Positions 7,178 to 15,764 of a DNA stretch of 18,993 nucleotides are shown one piece after another. Positions within the stretch are counted from its first letter, which is position 1, and each line of letters starts with the position of its first letter. The notes beneath the pieces are model-generated. The model was not told where the DNA came from. It did not search any database and saw nothing but the letters and a program-made list of their open reading frames with translations. Origin of the DNA: DATARH01 sp035570495 (lineage in GTDB: Bacteria > Pseudomonadota > Alphaproteobacteria > ATCC43930 > CGMCC-115725); assembly GCA_035570495.1 (NCBI GenBank), contig DATMLO010000096.1:1-18993 (forward strand), given 5' to 3'. The translations under genes and the position numbers were made by a program.

Positions 7178-10100
7178 CTAATGCCCGGCGCCGCCCTCGC
7201 CGGCGAGGATAAAGGGAGCCCACATCATGGGGTGGGCGAAGTCCGGCGGATCGGCGTCGAGCATCGCCATCTCCGCGCGGCGTAACGCCTCGGCGCGACC
7301 GATCGCTGGGCTCTTTTTTAGGGCGTCAAAGGCGCCGGTGATCAGCTTGACCGTGGCCGAAGATGGCACCGCCCAGTTCGACACCAAAAGCGATCGCGAT
7401 CCGGCGTAGAAGAACGCTTTCGCCAACCCGGAGAGACCACCGGCATCGGGAGTTCCGTCCGACGCCGCGGTGTTGCAAGCCGACAGCACCACCCAATCCG
7501 CATTGAGCTTGAGCGTCGCGATTTTCGACACCGTCAGAAGGCCGTCATTGTCCGCGCTCGCGACGGCGGGCGGCGTCAGCACCAGCGCGGGCTCGGCAAG
7601 TCCCGGGAGATCTCCCGACATCAACCCGTGCGTGGCGAACTCGATCACCCGGAAGCGGCCGAGATCGGCCTGGCGCAACAACGGCTCGGTCGCCCGGTCA
7701 GCGAGGTAGAGATCGTTGTCGCCGACACCCATGTCGCTGGCGACGGCGCGCAATTCGTCGGCGGTTTCGGGCAGCGAGGGAAGTTCCCGCACCGCATCGA
7801 CATCGGCCATCGAGCCGCGGAACAGGCCGGCGGGTTTGGCGCCCCGCCCTTGGCCCGATGCGTCGGCCAGCAGCGGATTGCCGATGCCGACGAACGGATC
7901 GGTCGCATGATCGGCATTTGCGAACTGACGCAATTCGCAAAGCGCGCCGACAGACGGCAGGACGGTCGAGGCGTAATCGCGCGCCAGCCAATGGACCTTG
8001 CGATAATCCGCGTTGCCCTGCGGTTCTGTCTGGGGTTCCTCGGCCACCAGTACGCCAAGCGGCAGGCTATCGAGCGCACCGTCGGTCACGACGAAGAGAT
8101 TATGCGCGCCGTCGAGCGCCGAGGCCGCCGGCGCGAGGATCTGTTGATAGAGCCCGTACGATAGCTTCGTGTCGAACGGGGCCTTGTCGGCGTTGCGATC
8201 GGGGTCGAGCCGCTGGCGCAGCTGCGCGACATCGTCGCTCAGCGTCTGGGCATTGATGTCGAGCTTGTAGTAATAGGCGCGGTCGTTGCGGATCGCCCAG
8301 AGCCAGCTCCTATCCTTGTTGCCGATGAGATAGACCAGCAGCGCCTCGTCCGGCGCCAAGAGCGCTTGCACCGCGCTGAGCTCGACGGGTTTGGGATTGC
8401 TGAGTTCGGTGTATTTGGGAAACTCGCGACCGATGCGGGTATCGAGCGCGGTTAATTGGGTTGTGACGTCCGTGGCCTGCTTGCGCAGGGCATCGGCGGC
8501 GGCGGCGTCCTGCTTCGCCGGCGGAAGCATGGCCGCGGCCAGGACCGATTTGTTGAGCGTCTGGGAGCGGTCGGCCAAATCCTGCCGCTCCCGGACGAGA
8601 GCGGCCAGCGCGTCGCCCCCGGCGGCAAACCGTGCGGCCATGCCGGCAACCGCCTGCGCGGCGCTCGACGCATTCGCCAGCTGCACGACTCCGAAGGTCT
8701 CGGCGACACAGCTCGGGTCCGCGACGTCGGTGACCATCGCGACATTGTCGAGAAAGTAGCCGCGCTGGCTGCGCCGCGTGGCGGCGTTATCAGCGGAGCC
8801 GCCTGTGGCCGCGCCCGACTGCTTCGCGATGATCGCTACCGCGCGACGACTAAAGTCTCGCGCCTCGGTGAAGCGCTTTTGGTCGCGATAGAGCCGTGCG
8901 AGATCATCGAGGAGGAAAGCGACATTGGGATGATCCGGCCCGAGCGCCTTCTCGTTGATCGCGAGACTGCGCTTGTAGAGCGGCTCGGCCTCGGCGTCCC
9001 GGTTCTCGTCGACATACACCGCAGCGAGGTTGTTGAGGCCGACGGCGACGTCGGGATGGTCGGGCCCCAGCGTTTTCTCGCGGATCGCCAGGCTGCGCTG
9101 CAAAAGCGGCTCGGCGTCGGCATAGCGATGCTCGTTCATGCAGATCGTCGCGAGGTTGTTGAGGCTCACGGCGACATCGGGGTGGTCGGGCCCCAGCGCC
9201 TTCTCGCGGATCGCGAGGCTGCGCTTGTAGAGCGCCTCGGCCTGCGTATCGAACCCCTCGTCGCTGTAAAGCATCCCAAGGTTGTTGAGGTCCGTGGCAA
9301 AGCTCGGGTGATTGGGGCCGAGGGCTTTCTGATCAATCGCCAGGGCGCGTTTGTAGAGAGGCTCGGCGTCGGCATACCGCCCCTCGTCAATATACAAAGC
9401 ACCGATATTCACGAGATTGGCGGCGACTGCGGGATCATCCGGCCCAAGCGCCTTCTCGTTGATCTCCAGGCTCTGGTTGTAGAGCCGCTCTGCTTCCGCA
9501 TAGCGGCCCTCCTCGTGATAGAGCTGAGCGAGAACGCCTAGGCTAGTAGCGACATCTCGGTGACCGGGCCCGAGCGCTTTTTTGAGGATGCCGAAACTTT
9601 GCTGATAGAGCGGCTCGGCATCGGCATAGCGGCCCTCGGTCCGGTATAGATCGCCCAAATTCGAGGTGGCGCGGGCGACATTCAGATGCTCTGGCCCGTA
9701 TGCCTTTTTGCTGATCTCGATGCTGCGTTTGAAAAGCAACTCGGCATCGGCATAGCGGGCCTGGGCGGTATAAAGCAGCGCGAGGTTGTTGGAAACGATG
9801 GCGATCATCGGGTGATCGGGCCCGAGCGCTTTCTCATCGATATCGATGCTGCGCTTGTAGAGCGGCTCGGCCTCGGCGTAACGGCCCTGGGCGTTATAGA
9901 GCAACCCGAGGTTGCTCAAGGCGATCGCGACCTGGGGGTTGTCGGGGCCAAGCGCTTTCTCATCGATCGCGATGCAGCGCTTGTAAAGAGGCTCGGCTTC
10001 GGCATAGCGGTCCTGTAGCCGATATAGTTCGGCAAGGTCGTTCAGCCTGACGGCAACGTTGACGTCATCCGGACCGAGCGCTTTCTCATTGATCGCCAGG

Positions 10101-10735
10101 CTGCGCTTGTAGAGCGGCTCTGCGTCGGCGTAGCGGCCCATGTTTGTATAGAGAGTCGCGAGGCCGCCGAGCTTCTGAGCCACTTGCGAATCATCGGGAC
10201 CCAGCACTTTCTCGGCGACCGCCAGGCTGCGCTCAAAGAGCGGCTCCGCATCGGCGTAGCGGCCCTCGGCGCTATAGACCCGCGCCAGATTGGTCAGGAC
10301 GGTGGTGACGCCAATCTTGTCGGCCGCGCCCGCCTTCTCGTAAACGCTCAGGCTGCGCTTGAAGAGCGGCTCGGCCTCGGCGTAGCGGCCAAGCATGCGA
10401 TACGTGTCAGCGAGGTTGTTGAGGCTGACCGCGAGATTGAGATCATCGGGGCCAAGCGCCTTTTCGCGGATCGCCAGCGCCTCCTTTGCCGGCGGCAGCG
10501 CATCCTCGAAGCGATTGTCCCGGTAAGCCTGCAGGAACTGCTGATTTAGCTCGTTCGCGCGCGACACATCCGCGTTGGGCGCGGTTGCCGCGGGATATTT
10601 TTCGGCGCCGCCGTCTTGAGCTGCGACTTCGCTCGCGTGCGTTATCGCCGCCAGAATGAAAACAAGCGCCAGCGCGGGCCATCCCGCCCGCTTTCTACGG
10701 GCGTGGTCTGAATGGCTGATCAGCAGCCCTTCCAC
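7178..10735 (-). CDS. exported TPR-CHAT protease-like protein
   Basis: This is an 1185-residue protein in three parts. Residues 1 to about 36 form a signal peptide or anchor: RRKRAGW, then PALALVFILAAI, with a likely cut near THAS or EVAA. Residues about 61-632 hold some 14 tandem 42-residue TPR units of the kinesin-light-chain type (GRYAEAEPLYKRSLAI followed by ALGPDHP). A linker leads to a CHAT domain from about residue 790 to the end. The caspase-like dyad is present: His1036 in FATHGLMSG and Cys1087 in LSACNTA, and the terminal HPMMWAPFILAG is typical. CHAT domains are cysteine proteases of the caspase clan; TPRs usually sense or bind a partner. Here the protein would act in the periplasm or outside. 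The GTG at 10735 is chosen because it starts two bases after the upstream stop and gives a compact signal peptide; an ATG at 10792 is the alternative. It is the last gene of a probable three-gene operon. Confidence 0.88.
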   Translation of the reverse strand: MEGLLISHSDHARRKRAGWPALALVFILAAITHASEVAAQDGGAEKYPAATAPNADVSRANELNQQFLQAYRDNRFEDALPPAKEALAIREKALGPDDLNLAVSLNNLADTYRMLGRYAEAEPLFKRSLSVYEKAGAADKIGVTTVLTNLARVYSAEGRYADAEPLFERSLAVAEKVLGPDDSQVAQKLGGLATLYTNMGRYADAEPLYKRSLAINEKALGPDDVNVAVRLNDLAELYRLQDRYAEAEPLYKRCIAIDEKALGPDNPQVAIALSNLGLLYNAQGRYAEAEPLYKRSIDIDEKALGPDHPMIAIVSNNLALLYTAQARYADAELLFKRSIEISKKAYGPEHLNVARATSNLGDLYRTEGRYADAEPLYQQSFGILKKALGPGHRDVATSLGVLAQLYHEEGRYAEAERLYNQSLEINEKALGPDDPAVAANLVNIGALYIDEGRYADAEPLYKRALAIDQKALGPNHPSFATDLNNLGMLYSDEGFDTQAEALYKRSLAIREKALGPDHPDVAVSLNNLATICMNEHRYADAEPLLQRSLAIREKTLGPDHPDVAVGLNNLAAVYVDENRDAEAEPLYKRSLAINEKALGPDHPNVAFLLDDLARLYRDQKRFTEARDFSRRAVAIIAKQSGAATGGSADNAATRRSQRGYFLDNVAMVTDVADPSCVAETFGVVQLANASSAAQAVAGMAARFAAGGDALAALVRERQDLADRSQTLNKSVLAAAMLPPAKQDAAAADALRKQATDVTTQLTALDTRIGREFPKYTELSNPKPVELSAVQALLAPDEALLVYLIGNKDRSWLWAIRNDRAYYYKLDINAQTLSDDVAQLRQRLDPDRNADKAPFDTKLSYGLYQQILAPAASALDGAHNLFVVTDGALDSLPLGVLVAEEPQTEPQGNADYRKVHWLARDYASTVLPSVGALCELRQFANADHATDPFVGIGNPLLADASGQGRGAKPAGLFRGSMADVDAVRELPSLPETADELRAVASDMGVGDNDLYLADRATEPLLRQADLGRFRVIEFATHGLMSGDLPGLAEPALVLTPPAVASADNDGLLTVSKIATLKLNADWVVLSACNTAASDGTPDAGGLSGLAKAFFYAGSRSLLVSNWAVPSSATVKLITGAFDALKKSPAIGRAEALRRAEMAMLDADPPDFAHPMMWAPFILAGEGGAGH
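8825..10555 (-). repeat. about 14 tandem 126-base repeats encoding TPR units
   Basis: The DNA repeats with an exact 126-base step, seen for example in the CGGCTCGG-like marker at 8981, 9107 and 9233. Each unit encodes 42 residues. The most alike copies lie in the middle and downstream half. The first and last units, and the one with AGAADK in place of ALGPDD, are more diverged. The array stays in frame throughout. Confidence 0.85.
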
Positions 10736-10737
10736 AT

Positions 10738-11247
10738 TCAGTAATGACGGCCGCGCGTTGCCACCGCCGCCCCCGACGGCGCTCGCTGCCATACCAGCGC
10801 CGGCGCGGTGTTTCCTGGACGTGTCCAGGTCATTCGGTCCGCGTTAAGGGAGACGGTCCATTTCTGGTCGGTATCCCGCCAGTTGGCGAAGGAGCTGTAA
10901 TAGATATGCAGGACGAGACTATGCGTTGCCTCGTCGAGCTCGTACGCCCCGAAATAGGCGAGGCTCTGCTGCGCGATCGCCGCGTTCTCGTCCGCGGTGC
11001 CCAGCGAGCGATCCTCGGCGGCGATTTTCGGAAGATCGGGGCTTATGATCTGCACGGCGAAGTTGCCGCCTTCGAGGGTCATCGTGCCTTTGGCGCTATC
11101 GCCGACCGCAACTTCCTTGTCGCGATCCGACGACAGCAGCCAAACGCCGGTCAGCTGTTGCACCGAAGTATCGTCGGCCGCAGCGCTGCCGCTAACCACG
11201 CCTAGAGCCAGGCTGATCGCTGCGATACGTCTGGCGAGCGGTCGCAT
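10738..11247 (-). CDS. exported lipocalin-like domain protein
   Basis: This 169-residue protein has a signal peptide (MRPLARRIAAISLALGVVSGSAAA, cleavage before DD), so it is exported. The rest resembles the bacterial lipocalin-like domain family: LTGVWLLSSDRD at the first strand, GTMTLEGGNFAVQI, then AYFGAYELDEATHSLVLHIYYSSFANW, where the YFGxY and H-x-Y/V-x-x-S pattern is characteristic, and a final MTWTRPG strand. Family members form small beta-barrels that may bind hydrophobic ligands; no ligand is evident here. The ATG at 11247 is chosen for GGGAG at 7 bases; a GTG one codon earlier is possible. It lies 43 bases after the lipoprotein gene and its stop is two bases before the CHAT gene start, so the three genes are probably co-transcribed and these two translationally coupled. 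Confidence 0.78.
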   Translation of the reverse strand: MRPLARRIAAISLALGVVSGSAAADDTSVQQLTGVWLLSSDRDKEVAVGDSAKGTMTLEGGNFAVQIISPDLPKIAAEDRSLGTADENAAIAQQSLAYFGAYELDEATHSLVLHIYYSSFANWRDTDQKWTVSLNADRMTWTRPGNTAPALVWQRAPSGAAVATRGRHY

Positions 11248-11290
11248 CACGTGACTCCCATTTGCCGACTGGATTTTCAGCTGACGTCAA

Positions 11291-12991
11291 TCATCCACCG
11301 CCACCGACGCTGATAACCGGCGATAACGGCTGCGTCGCCGGCGGCACCGCCATCATCGTCATGAACAGCGACAGCAGATGAAAATTCTTCTGCGACACCG
11401 GATCGTCTTGGGCAATGTAATACCAGCGCCCGCGATCAAAGTAACTCGCGTACACCGGAATATCGGGAGGTCCGTTGCTCACGATGATCAGGATATATCG
11501 GCGAAGAAAGCCCAGGATTCGATTTATCGTGACGTTATCGACGTTGAGCATGTCATCGCCCGGCCGCTCATAGGCGAATAAGTCCCCCGGATACGGGTCT
11601 GCCGCCGGATCGGGTGGTGCTTCGTAGGTGTCGGAACGGCGCAACCAATTCGTCAGGGTCGTCGTCATCGTCGCGTAATTGCTGCGATCGGGTTCCTTTT
11701 GCGGTGCCGGGTTGTCGCAGCCGCGCTGCTTCGCGGCGGCATCATCGCAATCGACCGAATCCTGATCCTCGGGGAGCAGAGTGTAGTAGCCAATTTCGTC
11801 GACATTGGCGTTCCAAGGATGGGTCTCCCGGTCGCGGATCGCCCGGTAGCGCGTCGGAGTTACGAATTCGACCCGAGAATGCGGCCGCTCCACGGCGTTT
11901 TTCAGGATGCCCAGGGCGGAATACGTCCGCATCAGCGGCGCGCGTGTGATGAGAACCTCGCCGGGTGTCGCTTTCTTTCCCGCCATCGCCGGTGGATTTC
12001 GCGGTTCGGGAACGACGCGCAACTCGATCGAGTCCGGCAGACACGCCCGCGCCTGGTCTAAATCGGCTTCCGGCTTCGAGCGGATGTCGACATCCCAGCT
12101 TCGCAACTTGTCGGGCGCGAACCAGCCGGTTTGCCGATCGACCGCCAGTCCCAACTCGGCGCAACGTTTCGCCCCGGAGCGGGGCTCAAACCGCGGCTGG
12201 GTCCCGCTGTAGATCCTCAGCAGACGCACCCAAAGCTGCAGAATGCGGCGCTTTGTCCACGCCGCGTCTTGCTTCTGTTTGCCGACGGCATGGGCCTCCT
12301 TGTCGGATTGCAGCGGTCGCAAATAGAGAAACAGAGAGTCGTTACCGCTTTCCGACGCGGGCGATTTACCCGCTGTCTGCGATTTGGCATCGGAGGCTTC
12401 GGCCGGTTTAGGAAGGTTGGATTTTCCGGCGGTGATTTGTATCGCGCTTCGGTTGTCCAGCTCGATGACCGTGTCGAGGGCGGAGAAGAACTCGGCATAG
12501 TCAAGTGTCAGATAGGCTGCCGAAAAATCGATGATCGATACCGCCGGCCAGAATGAATCGTAAAGCAAGCCGAGCGCGTCGACGCTGACGGGAGTGACCA
12601 TTTGGGCGACGAGCGGCTGTCCGAGAAGTGGCAGATAGCGGACCGTCGGGGTCTCCGAGTATTGCACCGTACCAGTTGCGCTTCCCACCTGCCCGGCGAG
12701 TGTCCCCGCTGAAGTCGATTTAGTCGCCGTCGCGCCGATACCTGTCGCGGCGCCTTGGAGTGACCCGCCGAAATTCATCGTCGCATCGACTTCGCTGACA
12801 TCCATGAACGTCGTCGGCTCGTTTTGGTAGACGCGGACGATGTTCGACATCGTCTGTTCCATGGAAGTCGAGTGGATAGCGCTGTTGTAACGATCGCGAC
12901 CCTGGTCGATCGAATTCGGGCCGAGCAGATTGCAACCGGCCACCGCCAGGACGACAGCCGCCCCCGACACCCAAGACCGCGAGCGCTGCAT
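11291..12991 (-). CDS. outer-membrane-type lipoprotein, uncharacterised family
   Basis: This 566-residue protein begins with a lipoprotein signal peptide: MQRSRSW, a hydrophobic core and the lipobox LAVAGC with lipid-carrying Cys20. Asn at +2 is not the inner-membrane retention signal, so outer-membrane sorting is expected. The part starting MSNIVRVYQNEPTTFMDVSEV, then YSETPTVRYLPLLGQPLVAQMVTPV, and a C-terminal DRGRWYYIAQDDPVSQKNFHLLSLF resembles, from memory, a family of proteobacterial lipoproteins of unknown function. A central, charged, low-complexity stretch (KPAEASDAKSQTAGKSPASESG) is probably a flexible insert. The ATG at 12991 follows GGAG; a longer frame to 13111 would bury the signal peptide. 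It is the first gene of the probable operon with the lipocalin-like and TPR-CHAT genes. Confidence 0.8.
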   Translation of the reverse strand: MQRSRSWVSGAAVVLAVAGCNLLGPNSIDQGRDRYNSAIHSTSMEQTMSNIVRVYQNEPTTFMDVSEVDATMNFGGSLQGAATGIGATATKSTSAGTLAGQVGSATGTVQYSETPTVRYLPLLGQPLVAQMVTPVSVDALGLLYDSFWPAVSIIDFSAAYLTLDYAEFFSALDTVIELDNRSAIQITAGKSNLPKPAEASDAKSQTAGKSPASESGNDSLFLYLRPLQSDKEAHAVGKQKQDAAWTKRRILQLWVRLLRIYSGTQPRFEPRSGAKRCAELGLAVDRQTGWFAPDKLRSWDVDIRSKPEADLDQARACLPDSIELRVVPEPRNPPAMAGKKATPGEVLITRAPLMRTYSALGILKNAVERPHSRVEFVTPTRYRAIRDRETHPWNANVDEIGYYTLLPEDQDSVDCDDAAAKQRGCDNPAPQKEPDRSNYATMTTTLTNWLRRSDTYEAPPDPAADPYPGDLFAYERPGDDMLNVDNVTINRILGFLRRYILIIVSNGPPDIPVYASYFDRGRWYYIAQDDPVSQKNFHLLSLFMTMMAVPPATQPLSPVISVGGGG

Positions 12992-13173
12992 CCATCCGCT
13001 CCAACCAGAATGATCCCCAAACCCGGGCGCGATCTCCGAGTTTTGAGCCCACTCAGTTATCTTTAGGTTGAGTATGGCGGGAACAATGGACACAAACGGT
13101 CTTATCCGCAAGCGCCGGCCGCTCGAAACTTGCCGCTGCGCCGGGGCGACGTTCGCTTAAGCTTCGATCATCG

Positions 13174-13395
13174 CTATTTGCGTTCGATATGGCGGCGCCG
13201 GCGTGCCAGCTTGTAGTCCCCGTAGTTCTTTTTGAGGCTGCCGCTTTTGGCGAGGTTCTCAGCCTGACTGATCAGGATGTAATCGCCGCCAATCTCCTCA
13301 CTGCAGGGCACGCAAAGCCGGGTGTCGGGCAGAACTTGGAGGCGGCGGGCGGGGATCATCTCACCGCATCGTTCGCATAACCGGGTTTCTGTCAT
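13174..13395 (-). CDS. stand-alone DksA/TraR-type C4 zinc finger protein
   Basis: This 73-residue protein has four cysteines, C7-x2-C10 and C28-x2-C31, in CERCGEMIPARRLQVLPDTRLCVPC, matching the DksA/TraR C4 zinc finger, including the conserved I-P-x-x-R-L and P-x-T-x-L-C spacing. It lacks the long coiled coil with the acidic tip that DksA and TraR place into the RNA polymerase secondary channel; instead it ends in a basic tail, KLARRRRHIERK. It may bind RNA polymerase or nucleic acid, but a DksA-like role should not be assumed. The ATG at 13395 follows GGGAG; a longer open frame to 13530 has no ribosome binding site and reads like non-coding sequence. It is divergent from the PaaK-like gene. 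Confidence 0.8.
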   Translation of the reverse strand: MTETRLCERCGEMIPARRLQVLPDTRLCVPCSEEIGGDYILISQAENLAKSGSLKKNYGDYKLARRRRHIERK

Positions 13396-13632
13396 GGTCG
13401 GGCTCCCGGGCGCGCCTCGTCCCCCCGCGAGAAAGCGCAGGTGTTGGGTGGCGCGGGTTTCGTGGAAGACGCTTGAGCAAGGACTTCGACCGATAGATAG
13501 GAATGATCCCTGTCCCATAAAAGACCCCACGCTATTCAGCCTTCCTGGCGGCGTGGCGTGTACTTCCGGTGGTCGACGTCCTAGGATGCGCGGGTAACGC
13601 GCCGATAAAAGCGTTGCAGCAACGGAGGCGCC

Positions 13633-14883
13633 GTGGCTTCGGCTGATTTTTTCGATGCTGCCGAGGTGCGCGATCCAGGTGAGCGAGAAGCCGGCCTGAT
13701 GGCCGCGCTATCGAGGATCCTCGCGGCGGCGCAACGCGACGCACCGGCCTATCGCGACAGGCTGAACGGCATTCGCGCCGAAGCCATTGACAGCCGGGAA
13801 GCGCTCGCCCGGCTGCCGCTCACCCACAAGTCGGAGCTAATCGAGCTGCAGCGGCGAAATCGGCCGTTCGGCGGGTTCACCACGGTACCGATCGGCCAGT
13901 TGGGGCGGGTCTTCGCCTCGCCCGGCCCGATCTACGAGATCGAGGCGCGACGGCCCGATTTCTTCCGGCTGTCGCGCGCGCTTTATGCCGCCGGTTTCCG
14001 CGCCGGCGATCTGATCCACAACACGTTCTCGTATCATCTGACCCCCGCCGGAGCCATGTTCGAGAGCGCGGCGCTTGCACTCGGCTGCCCGGTCATTCCG
14101 GCGGGAACCGGCCAGACCGAGCAGCAGCTAATGACGATCGCCGATCTGCGCCCGGTCGGCTATGCCGGGACGCCGTCCTTCCTCAAGATTCTGCTCGATC
14201 GCGCGGCGGAATCCGGTTCCGACATCACCTCGCTGACAAAGGCACTGGTCGGCGCGGAGGCCTTCCCGACGGTCTTGCGCGAGGAGTTTCGCGCCCGGGG
14301 CATCGCCGCATTGCAATGCTACGGCACCGCCGATCTCGGCCTCATCGCCTATGAGACGACGGCGCCAGATGGCGCGTTGTGCGAGGGGATGGTGATCGAC
14401 GAAGGCATCATTCTCGAAATCGTCGAGCCCGGCAGCGGCATTCCGGTGGCGCCCGGCCAGATCGGCGAGGTCATCGTGACGACGCTGAGCCCGGAATACC
14501 CGCTCATCCGTTTCGCGACCGGCGACCTCTCGGCACTCCTTGTCGAGCCAAGCCCGTGCGGTCGCACCAATCAGCGCATCAAGGGATGGCTCGGCCGCGC
14601 CGACCAATCGGCGAAGGTACGCGGCATGTTTGTCCATCCCTCGCAAATCGTCGAGATCCTCAAGCGGCACCCGGCGGTGCGGCGCGGGCGGCTCGTCATC
14701 GAGCGGCCGGCAAGCGCCGACGTCGTGACGCTGATGATCGACACGGACGGGCCCGACGAAGTCGGTGCGATCGCGGCAACCGCACAGGCCGTGACCAAGC
14801 TGCGCATCGACGTGTCGTGCGCCGCCTGTGGCACCCTGCCGCAGGACGGCAAACTGATCGACGATCGCCGGCCGATTGCCTAA
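13633..14883 (+). CDS. PaaK-like phenylacetate-CoA ligase family protein
   Basis: This 416-residue protein is an ANL-superfamily adenylate-forming enzyme close to PaaK in length and layout. Visible motifs are YGTADLG (230-236), ATGD (295-298), the hinge GRADQSAKVRG (321-331) followed by HPSQIVEIL, and a C-terminal GKLIDDRR with Lys407, the usual catalytic lysine position. It should activate a carboxylic acid to its CoA thioester in the cytoplasm. The odd point is the ATP phosphate-binding loop: where PaaK has an SSGTTGxP-like motif, this protein has FASPGPIYE (residues 94-102). This may mark a distinct subfamily found next to LIV transporters. The GTG start follows GGAGG. It is the first gene of a probable operon with the LIV transporter; no strong terminator separates it from livG, 65 bases away. 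Confidence 0.85.
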   Translation: MASADFFDAAEVRDPGEREAGLMAALSRILAAAQRDAPAYRDRLNGIRAEAIDSREALARLPLTHKSELIELQRRNRPFGGFTTVPIGQLGRVFASPGPIYEIEARRPDFFRLSRALYAAGFRAGDLIHNTFSYHLTPAGAMFESAALALGCPVIPAGTGQTEQQLMTIADLRPVGYAGTPSFLKILLDRAAESGSDITSLTKALVGAEAFPTVLREEFRARGIAALQCYGTADLGLIAYETTAPDGALCEGMVIDEGIILEIVEPGSGIPVAPGQIGEVIVTTLSPEYPLIRFATGDLSALLVEPSPCGRTNQRIKGWLGRADQSAKVRGMFVHPSQIVEILKRHPAVRRGRLVIERPASADVVTLMIDTDGPDEVGAIAATAQAVTKLRIDVSCAACGTLPQDGKLIDDRRPIA

Positions 14884-14948
14884 GCGCGGCGCAGCCAGCA
14901 CTATAGCGCCGCATAACGGATAAAGCTCAGGGTGGGGAAGCGCATTTC

Positions 14949-15764
14949 ATGGCCAGGACGGCTGCGGATGGCCGCGGCGAACTCGTACTGACGGTCAGCG
15001 GCGTCTCGAAGCGATTTGGCGGCGTCCGCGCGGTCGAGGACATCTCGCTCACGGTCGACCGCGGGCAGATCGTCTCGATCATCGGCCCCAACGGGGCGGG
15101 CAAGACGTCGATGCTGAACATGATCAGCGGCTTCTACAGGCCCGATACCGGCGCCATCACGTTCGAAGGAAGCGATATCACGCGCGAGCGACCGGCGAAA
15201 ATCGCCGCGCTCGGCATCGCCCGCACATTCCAGAACATCGCGCTCTTCGCCGGCATGACCGTGCTCGACAACATCATGCTCGGGCGGCATGTGCATATGC
15301 GCTCCGGCGTGTTGTCGTCCTTGCTCTATTGGGGCTTCGCGCAGCGCGAGGAGGTCGCGCACCGCGAGCGCTGCGAAGAGCTGATCGAGTTTCTCGAACT
15401 CGAAGACCTGCGCAAGCAGCAGGTGAGCGGCCTCGCCTATGGGCTGCGCAAGCGCGTCGAGCTCGGGCGGGCGCTGGCGCTCGAACCCAAGCTGCTGCTG
15501 CTCGACGAGCCGATGGGTGGGATGAACCAGGAAGAAAAGGAGGATATGGCCCGCTACATCCTCGACGTGAACGAGCATTGGGGCACGACCATCATCCTCA
15601 TCGAGCACGACATGACCGTGGTGATGGACATCTCGCAGCGGGTCAACGTCTTCGACCGGGGCCGCAAGATCGCCGAAGGAACACCCGCCGAAGTCCAGGC
15701 CGACCCCGCTGTCATCGACGCCTATCTCGGGGCCGGGCACCACCGGGGGCAGCAGGCGGCATGA
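14949..15764 (+). CDS. LIV-type ABC transporter ATP-binding protein (LivG-like)
   Basis: This 271-residue ATPase has Walker A GPNGAGKTS (46-54), Q-loop Q95 in RTFQN, a signature region VSGLAYGLRKRVELGRAL (159-176) of the LivG kind rather than canonical LSGGQ, Walker B LLLLDEP (182-188) and H-loop His220. LivG proteins energise the LivH/LivM permease pair of the branched-chain amino acid (HAAT) family. Because this operon also holds two CoA ligases, the cargo is more likely an organic acid than an amino acid. The ATG follows GGGGAAG at about 8 bases. Its TGA overlaps the ATG of the next gene (ATGA), indicating translational coupling. Confidence 0.93.
   Translation: MARTAADGRGELVLTVSGVSKRFGGVRAVEDISLTVDRGQIVSIIGPNGAGKTSMLNMISGFYRPDTGAITFEGSDITRERPAKIAALGIARTFQNIALFAGMTVLDNIMLGRHVHMRSGVLSSLLYWGFAQREEVAHRERCEELIEFLELEDLRKQQVSGLAYGLRKRVELGRALALEPKLLLLDEPMGGMNQEEKEDMARYILDVNEHWGTTIILIEHDMTVVMDISQRVNVFDRGRKIAEGTPAEVQADPAVIDAYLGAGHHRGQQAA

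Noticed and set aside
8456..9541. Open frame of 361 codons on the plus strand, with a further repeated frame at 9686-10018
   Set aside because: These are antisense to the TPR array; their internal repeats simply mirror the 126-base units.
8825..10555. Regular direct repeats considered as a CRISPR array
   Set aside because: The step is 126 bases, the whole unit is repeated with no unique spacers, and it translates in frame into TPR units; no cas genes are near.
12992..13173. Promoter search upstream of the lipoprotein operon
   Set aside because: Only weak matches to -35/-10 boxes were seen (a TTGTTC with AAAGAT region on the minus strand), too poor to list.
14901..15743. Open frame of 280 codons on the minus strand
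   Set aside because: Antisense of livG, which has all ABC ATPase motifs in the plus-strand frame.
15329..15760. N-terminal extension of the acyl-CoA synthetase
   Set aside because: The extra residues are Arg/Ala-rich out-of-frame livG sequence; the ATG at 15761 overlapping the livG stop gives the normal ligase N-terminus.
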